This document shows, in pieces, positions 60,324 to 64,000 of a stretch of 64,000 nt of DNA. Source of the stretch: Candidatus Omnitrophota bacterium (GTDB lineage: Bacteria > Ratteibacteria > UBA8468 > B48-G9 > JAFGKM01); contig JAMWDI010000003.1 of the NCBI GenBank assembly GCA_023819375.1, positions 124,001-188,000 on the forward strand, read 5' to 3'. The notes beneath the pieces were generated by a model. The model was given only the letters and a program-made list of their open reading frames with translations. It searched no databases and had not been told where the DNA came from. Each line of letters opens with the position of its first letter. Positions within the stretch are counted from its first letter, which is position 1. The position numbers were made by a program, and so were the translations under genes.

Positions 60324-60853
60324 TTTTCTTGCAATTTAATTTGAGTTTTATATTTTTCCCTCATTTTTAAAAAAAATCTTATATAATTTTCCGTTTTATA
60401 ATCTGGATATGTCCATTCCAGGAAATTATATTTTCCTTTTGAGTAATATAATGTTAGTTCTGCAAAAATTCCTTTCCCTACATAAATTCTATGGTAAAAA
60501 TCTTTAGTTGAGAGTAAAATAACTTTTGAACTGTCTAAATATCCAGGGTCTATATTTATTTTTCTTTTTTCATTTTCAGAAAAATAATTTTCAATTTTAT
60601 TTGTAAAAATTTTCCACTCATAAACCTTTTCAGGTATATGAAGTTTTTCAAAGGATACAAATTTTCTCAAAAGGTCTTTCCCCATTTCTTTTTCATAATA
60701 ATCGGTAAAATTAAAAAGATAAGGACCTTCGCAAATATCAATATTCCCCCATTTTTTTTCAAGATATGATAAAGTTTTTTCAAATATTTTTTCCTCTCTG
60801 TAAATGATACCACAAAAAATTTTAACAGGATGAATTTTTTTTATTTTCCCCAT
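60320..60853 (-). CDS. DUF4416-family protein
   Basis: A 177-residue soluble protein matching DUF4416: VKIFCGIIYREEKIFEKTL, a central FNFTDYYEKEMGKDLLRKF and the final NIDPGYLDSSKVILLSTKD with EWTYPDYKT. The function is not known; it has no motif suggesting catalysis. It starts a three-gene unit with the hydrolase and GH130. ATG is eight bases after a -10 box, without a ribosome site, and it is divergent from mnmE. Confidence 0.85.
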   Translation of the reverse strand: MGKIKKIHPVKIFCGIIYREEKIFEKTLSYLEKKWGNIDICEGPYLFNFTDYYEKEMGKDLLRKFVSFEKLHIPEKVYEWKIFTNKIENYFSENEKRKINIDPGYLDSSKVILLSTKDFYHRIYVGKGIFAELTLYYSKGKYNFLEWTYPDYKTENYIRFFLKMREKYKTQIKLQEK

Positions 60854-60861
60854 TAATTTAA

Positions 60862-60890
60862 ATTCTAAATCTAAATCTTCCTTTTTTCAA
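60862..60890 (-). promoter_or_regulatory. Promoter of the DUF4416 unit, leaderless
   Basis: On the - strand TTGAAA (60890-60885), 17 bases, TAGAAT (60867-60862), then eight bases to ATG 60853. No Shine-Dalgarno is present, so the AUG would lie at the 5' end of the mRNA. Confidence 0.5.
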
Positions 60891-60917
60891 CAAATTTTTA
60901 AAGGTAAAATATTATGT

Positions 60918-62312
60918 ATGGAAAAGGATACAATCGTTGCAATTTCAACACCTCTTGGAATAAGTGGAATTGGCATTGTAAGATTAAGTGGCAAAGATAC
61001 TTATAGAATTATAGAGGAAATTTTTGTCCCTGGCAAAAATCCTAAAAAAAGAAAAAAATTAAAAATAGAAAATCTTCCTTCTCATACAGTTTATTATGGT
61101 CATATAGTTGACAATGGAAAAATAATAGATGAAGTGATTGTTACGATTATGAAAAGCCCAAAAAGTTATACCAGAGAAGATATGGCAGAGATTGGTTGTC
61201 ACGGAGGAATTATTCCTTTGAAAGAAGTTTTGAATTTATGTATTAAAAAGGGTGCAAGACTTGCTGAACCTGGAGAATTTACAAAGAGAGCATTTTTGAA
61301 TGGCAGAATAGATTTACTCCAAGCCGAAAGTATTCTTGATATCATTTACAGTAAAACAGAATATGCTCTTGAAATAGGAATTAAAAAATTGAAAGGAGAT
61401 TTAAGTAATTTTATTTCTGAGATAAGAAAGAAAATTTTTGATTTGCTTGTAAATATTGAAGGTAAAATAAATTTTCCAGAAGAGGATGATATTGAAAATT
61501 TAAATTTAGATTTAGAAAAGAAACTTAAAGAAATAAAAAAAGAAATTGATAAATTTTTGTCAAGATGTAACAGGGGAAAGATAATCCAAAATGGAGTAAA
61601 AGCGGCTATTATTGGAAGTCCAAACGTTGGAAAATCAAGTTTGTTGAATGCTTTTTTGAAAGAGGAGAGAGCAATAGTGACAGAAATTCCAGGAACAACC
61701 AGAGATGCAATAATTGAAGTGATTAATATAAAAGGGATTCCTGTAAATATAATTGACACTGCTGGGATAAGATCAGCAAAAGATGAAATTGAAAGAATTG
61801 GAATTGAAAAGGCAATTGAATGGATGAGAAGGGCAGAAATAAATTTACTTATGATTGACTGGAGCAGAAAATTAAATGAATATGATTATGAATTGATGAA
61901 GTATATAAAGGAGAAACCATATCTGTTAATAGTCAATAAAATAGATCTTCCAAGAGAAGTAGAGATTGATTTTATTGAAAAGGAATTCCCTGAAGAAAGA
62001 ATAATAAAAACCTCGATAAAAAACTGGATTGGAATTGAAGAAATAGAAGAAAAACTTTATTCTCTTATAATGGAAGGTTTTGGGGAGATGAAAGGAGACG
62101 AATTATTTTTGAATTTGAGGCAAGAAAAGAAAATCAATACGGCCGGATTCTATATAGAAGAAGCACTTAAAGAAATAGAAAATGAGAATATGCTTGAACT
62201 TGTAGCAGAAAATTTAAAAAATTGTTTGAATGAAATTGATGAATTAATAGGGAATAAATATAGTGAAGAGATTTTAAATGAGATATTTTCAAATTTTTGT
62301 ATAGGTAAATAA
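60918..62312 (+). CDS. mnmE: tRNA U34 modification GTPase MnmE
   Basis: A 464-residue GTPase that, with MnmG, adds the cmnm5 group to U34 of tRNAs reading split codon boxes. The folate-binding N-terminal domain has ISTPLGISGIGIVRLSGK and ADMAEIGCHGGI-like MAEIGCHGGIIPLKEVL, the helical part has PGEFTKRAFLNGRIDLLQAE, and the G domain has IIGSPNVGKSSLLNAF, EIPGTTRDA, DTAGIR and NKIDLP. The end FCIGK provides the catalytic Cys. MnmG is not in the window. Expression start is unclear: a possible -10 (TAAAAT) lies seven bases before the ATG without a good -35. Confidence 0.96.
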   Translation: MEKDTIVAISTPLGISGIGIVRLSGKDTYRIIEEIFVPGKNPKKRKKLKIENLPSHTVYYGHIVDNGKIIDEVIVTIMKSPKSYTREDMAEIGCHGGIIPLKEVLNLCIKKGARLAEPGEFTKRAFLNGRIDLLQAESILDIIYSKTEYALEIGIKKLKGDLSNFISEIRKKIFDLLVNIEGKINFPEEDDIENLNLDLEKKLKEIKKEIDKFLSRCNRGKIIQNGVKAAIIGSPNVGKSSLLNAFLKEERAIVTEIPGTTRDAIIEVINIKGIPVNIIDTAGIRSAKDEIERIGIEKAIEWMRRAEINLLMIDWSRKLNEYDYELMKYIKEKPYLLIVNKIDLPREVEIDFIEKEFPEERIIKTSIKNWIGIEEIEEKLYSLIMEGFGEMKGDELFLNLRQEKKINTAGFYIEEALKEIENENMLELVAENLKNCLNEIDELIGNKYSEEILNEIFSNFCIGK

Positions 62313-62315
62313 TTT

Positions 62316-62849
62316 TTATTTTGGTAACTGAATTCCTCTTGCTTTGTTGTATTTTCCTGATATGTCTTTATAAGATTTTTCACAGATTTCTTCTGAAGAA
62401 AGAAATATGACCTGCCCTATTCCTTCACCAGCATAGACTTCTGCAAAAACTGGAGTCAAATTTGCTATTTGAATTGTAATATATCCTTCCCATTCAGGTT
62501 CAAGAGGTGTGACATTTATAACTATTCCACATCTTGCATAAGTTGATTTCCCAAAACATACACCAATTACATCTCTTGGAATTTTGAAGTATTCTATACT
62601 TCTACCAAGAACAAAACTATTAGGAGGAATTCTGCATATCTTACCTTTAAATTTTTCAAAATCTTCTTTTTTTATTTTCTTTGGAGATGTTATTTCTCCT
62701 TTAAATATTAAAAATTCATCAGAAAGGGTAAAATCATAACCATAGGAAGACAAACCAAAAGAAATTCCCTTTTTAATCTTTTCTGGAAAAAAGGGTTTTA
62801 TCATTCCCTTTTCGGCCATCTTTTTAATCCATCTATCTGACTTAACCAT
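62316..62849 (-). CDS. dcd: dCTP deaminase
   Basis: A 177-residue trimeric enzyme that deaminates dCTP to dUTP, the precursor of dTTP. Dcd blocks are FGLSSYGYDFTLS, IPPNSFVLGRSIEYFKIP, KSTYARCGIVINVTPLEPE and EGYITIQIANLTP with the catalytic Glu (about residue 119) in the block ending TPLEPEWEGY. A bifunctional dCTP deaminase/dUTPase is possible, since these look alike, but not provable here. tRNA-Thr lies just upstream on the same strand, and a single promoter probably serves both. Confidence 0.92.
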   Translation of the reverse strand: MVKSDRWIKKMAEKGMIKPFFPEKIKKGISFGLSSYGYDFTLSDEFLIFKGEITSPKKIKKEDFEKFKGKICRIPPNSFVLGRSIEYFKIPRDVIGVCFGKSTYARCGIVINVTPLEPEWEGYITIQIANLTPVFAEVYAGEGIGQVIFLSSEEICEKSYKDISGKYNKARGIQLPK

Positions 62850-62868
62850 TTTTAAGGGGGAAATTGAA

Positions 62869-62940
62869 AGCCACCTCGGGGATTTGAACCCCGGACCTGA
62901 GCATTACAAGTGCCCTGCTCTACCGCTGAGCTAAGGTGGC
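62869..62940 (-). tRNA. tRNA-Thr (anticodon TGT)
   Basis: A 72-base cloverleaf on the - strand. GCCACCT pairs with AGGTGGC (in the tRNA, GCCACCT with AGGTGGC at the 3' side), discriminator T. The anticodon stem GGGCA/TGCTC (one G-T) encloses CTTGTAA, anticodon TGT. The T arm has GGTTCAAATCC. No encoded CCA. Confidence 0.93.
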
Positions 62941-62952
62941 TTCCTTTTAAAT

Positions 62953-62982
62953 ATTATAGTAAAAATTGAATATTTCTGTCAA
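62953..62982 (-). promoter_or_regulatory. Promoter of tRNA-Thr and dcd
   Basis: On the - strand perfect TTGACA (62982-62977), 18 bases, perfect TATAAT (62958-62953); tRNA-Thr starts 12 bases later at 62940. It overlaps a promoter facing the other way. Confidence 0.7.
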
Positions 62983-62993
62983 TAAATTATGAT
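62966..62993 (+). promoter_or_regulatory. Possible promoter of the small membrane-protein gene
   Basis: TTGAAT (62966-62971), 16 bases, TATGAT (62988-62993), followed by AAGGAGG and ATG 63020. Its boxes interleave with those of the tRNA-Thr promoter on the other strand, so polymerase can occupy only one at a time. Confidence 0.5.
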
Positions 62994-63019
62994 AAAATTA
63001 AAGAAAAAGGAGGATAAAG

Positions 63020-63256
63020 ATGGAAGAAATAAAAGAAATAAAATTAAAAATTGATGGATATACTAAGTTTCTTCTTACTTTAATTGCTATTGCTTTATGG
63101 GGCTTACTTATCAATTTTATATGTAGTTATCAAATTGCTAAAGCAGCTCCGGAGACAATAAATGTGAACATTGAGAAAGTTGGAGGGAGAAGTCTTCCAA
63201 CAGGTAGAATAGATGGGCTTTTGAGAGATGTTATTCCTGTAAAAATAACAAATTGA
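63020..63256 (+). CDS. Small single-span membrane protein
   Basis: A 78-residue protein with a charged N-terminus (MEEIKEIKLKIDGYTKF), one membrane span at about 17-37 (LLTLIAIALWGLLINFICSY) and a periplasm-type tail with ETINVNIEKVGGRSLP and DVIPVKIT. I recognise no family, although similar one-span proteins of this size occur in candidate phyla and Deltaproteobacteria. A clear AAAGGAGGA lies before the ATG. It precedes cstA by 70 bases. Confidence 0.7.
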   Translation: MEEIKEIKLKIDGYTKFLLTLIAIALWGLLINFICSYQIAKAAPETINVNIEKVGGRSLPTGRIDGLLRDVIPVKITN

Positions 63257-63272
63257 AATAAATTTTAGAGAA

Positions 63273-63301
63273 TTGACTGGATTCTAAAAAGATTATAAAT
63301 T
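63273..63301 (+). promoter_or_regulatory. Possible promoter of cstA
   Basis: TTGACT (63273-63278), 17 bases, TAAATT (63296-63301), then AGAAGGAG and ATG 63327. The spacing is right; the -10 match is moderate. Read-through from the small upstream gene is also possible. Confidence 0.4.
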
Positions 63302-63326
63302 ATATTTTTAAAAAGAAGGAGTTTAA

Positions 63327-64000
63327 ATGAATTCTTTATTTGTTGCAGGAATTGCTTTATTTTCCTTCTTATTTTTCTATGTTGTTTATGGAAAATACCT
63401 TGAAAAATTATGGGAGATTGATGAAAATAGAAAAACACCTGCTTGGGTAAAAACAGATGGGGTAGATTATCTTCCTGCAAAACACTATCTTATCCTTTTT
63501 GGCCACCATTTTGCTTCAATTGCTGGTGCAGGCCCAATTTTAGGACCTGTTATTGCTGTATGTTTATGGGGATGGGGACCTGCTTTTTTATGGATAGTGC
63601 TTGGTTCAATTTTTCTTGGTGGAGTTCATGATTTTTCTTCTCTTGTTTTAAGTGTAAGAAATGAAGGGCAAACAATAGGAGAATTAACAAAAAGAATTTT
63701 AGGAGAAAAAAGTAAAGTCTTATTTTCTTTATTTTTATGGTTTTCCTTAAGCCTTGTCATTGCTGTTTTTTCAGCAGTAACTGCTAAAACATTCATTGAA
63801 GAACCTGAAATTGTTTTACCAACTTTTTTTCTTATTATTAATGCAATAATTTTTGGTTATCTTGTTTATAAAAAAAATCTACCATTTTTACTTGTAACAA
63901 TTTTCTGCCTTTTTTTGCTTTTCGTGTTTTTCCTTTTTGGTAAAGAAGTTCCTGTAGTTTTAAAATTCAAATCAGGAATCAAAATCTGGATAAGTATTCT
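63327..64000 (+). CDS. cstA: CstA-family carbon-starvation/peptide-pyruvate transporter (5' part)
   Basis: Partial gene that runs off the window end. The ~224 visible residues match CstA: FVAGIALFSFLFFYVVYGKY, then GVDYLPAKHYLILFGHHFAS, IAGAGPILGPVIAVCLWGWG and GSIFLGGVHDFSSLVLSVRN, with WFSLSLVIAVFSAVTAKT. CstA/BtsT proteins take up pyruvate or peptides across the inner membrane. An AGAAGGAG ribosome site lies nine bases before ATG 63327. With POR in the window, pyruvate use is a plausible link, but this is an inference. Confidence 0.93.
   Translation, partial: MNSLFVAGIALFSFLFFYVVYGKYLEKLWEIDENRKTPAWVKTDGVDYLPAKHYLILFGHHFASIAGAGPILGPVIAVCLWGWGPAFLWIVLGSIFLGGVHDFSSLVLSVRNEGQTIGELTKRILGEKSKVLFSLFLWFSLSLVIAVFSAVTAKTFIEEPEIVLPTFFLIINAIIFGYLVYKKNLPFLLVTIFCLFLLFVFFLFGKEVPVVLKFKSGIKIWISI

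Noticed and set aside
61346-61759. A 137-residue - strand frame inside mnmE
   Set aside because: Antisense shadow of the conserved MnmE G domain; no independent support.

Overview
The window is AT-rich DNA from a Gram-negative-type bacterium. An LptD-like outer-membrane assembly protein, a periplasmic PDZ protein and several signal peptides indicate two membranes. A four-subunit ferredoxin-dependent oxoacid oxidoreductase, a radical-SAM AmmeMemo system, NikR and Lys/Glu/Ile-rich proteins suggest an anaerobe, perhaps thermophilic. The type II secretion pseudopilin ([10 protein letters not shown]...LLPAL) beside an AraC regulator and a DUF4838 glycosidase-like protein is typical of PVC-related lineages and candidate phyla such as Omnitrophota or Ratteibacteria. 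That placement is an inference, because no rRNA is present.

Layout. 1-5510: housekeeping genes on + (tsaB end, glycosyltransferase, lepB, grpE, ispE, spoVG with an inserted zinc ribbon, tRNA-Gln, glmU N-domain, prs). 5591-7016: a 24-residue Lys-rich peptide gene, a transglutaminase-like protein and coaC. 7013-11267: AraC regulator, pseudopilin and a large secreted DUF4838 protein, a likely glycan-use locus. 11274-17690: aldo/keto reductase, then a tight + operon that runs from aminotransferase, M20 peptidase and Gfo/Idh oxidoreductase into rpsP-trmD-rplS-yraN. 17687-21328: a - unit of an unknown 621-residue membrane protein, NikR and a PAS/HD-GYP protein. 21419-24996: sugar-type oxidoreductase, TIM-barrel isomerase and FAD oxidoreductase.

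25119-35320 is the accessory island. It holds a decayed insertion sequence with degenerate inverted repeats, a truncated DUF4258 remnant next to an intact DUF2283 gene, and a compact four-gene cluster: PLD-nuclease/SNF2-type helicase, giant Eco57I-type DNA methylase, GGCT-like protein and half-length DUF2851 protein. An orphan methylase C-terminal tail follows. The cluster is the best candidate here for an uncharacterised defence system.

35371-46617: class II amidotransferase, tRNA-Leu, PDZ protein, M19 peptidase, the POR operon (gamma, delta, a small coiled-coil membrane protein, alpha, beta), a GH2 glycosidase and a ParB-domain protein. 46766-54730: tRNA-Lys and a long - unit (sugar kinase, lptD, rph, rdgB, tRNA-Met, Mut7-C, AmmeMemo radical SAM, MEMO-AMMECR1 fusion, CcdA/UreH-like membrane protein). 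54810-64000: tRNA-Ala, AEC and MFS transporters, acyl-CoA synthetase, GH130, hydrolase, DUF4416, mnmE, dcd, tRNA-Thr, a small membrane protein and the start of cstA.

A recurring feature is that many first genes of transcription units lack a Shine-Dalgarno sequence and have their ATG only 8-16 bases after a good -10 box, which suggests leaderless transcripts. Other genes have strong AGGAGG-type sites.
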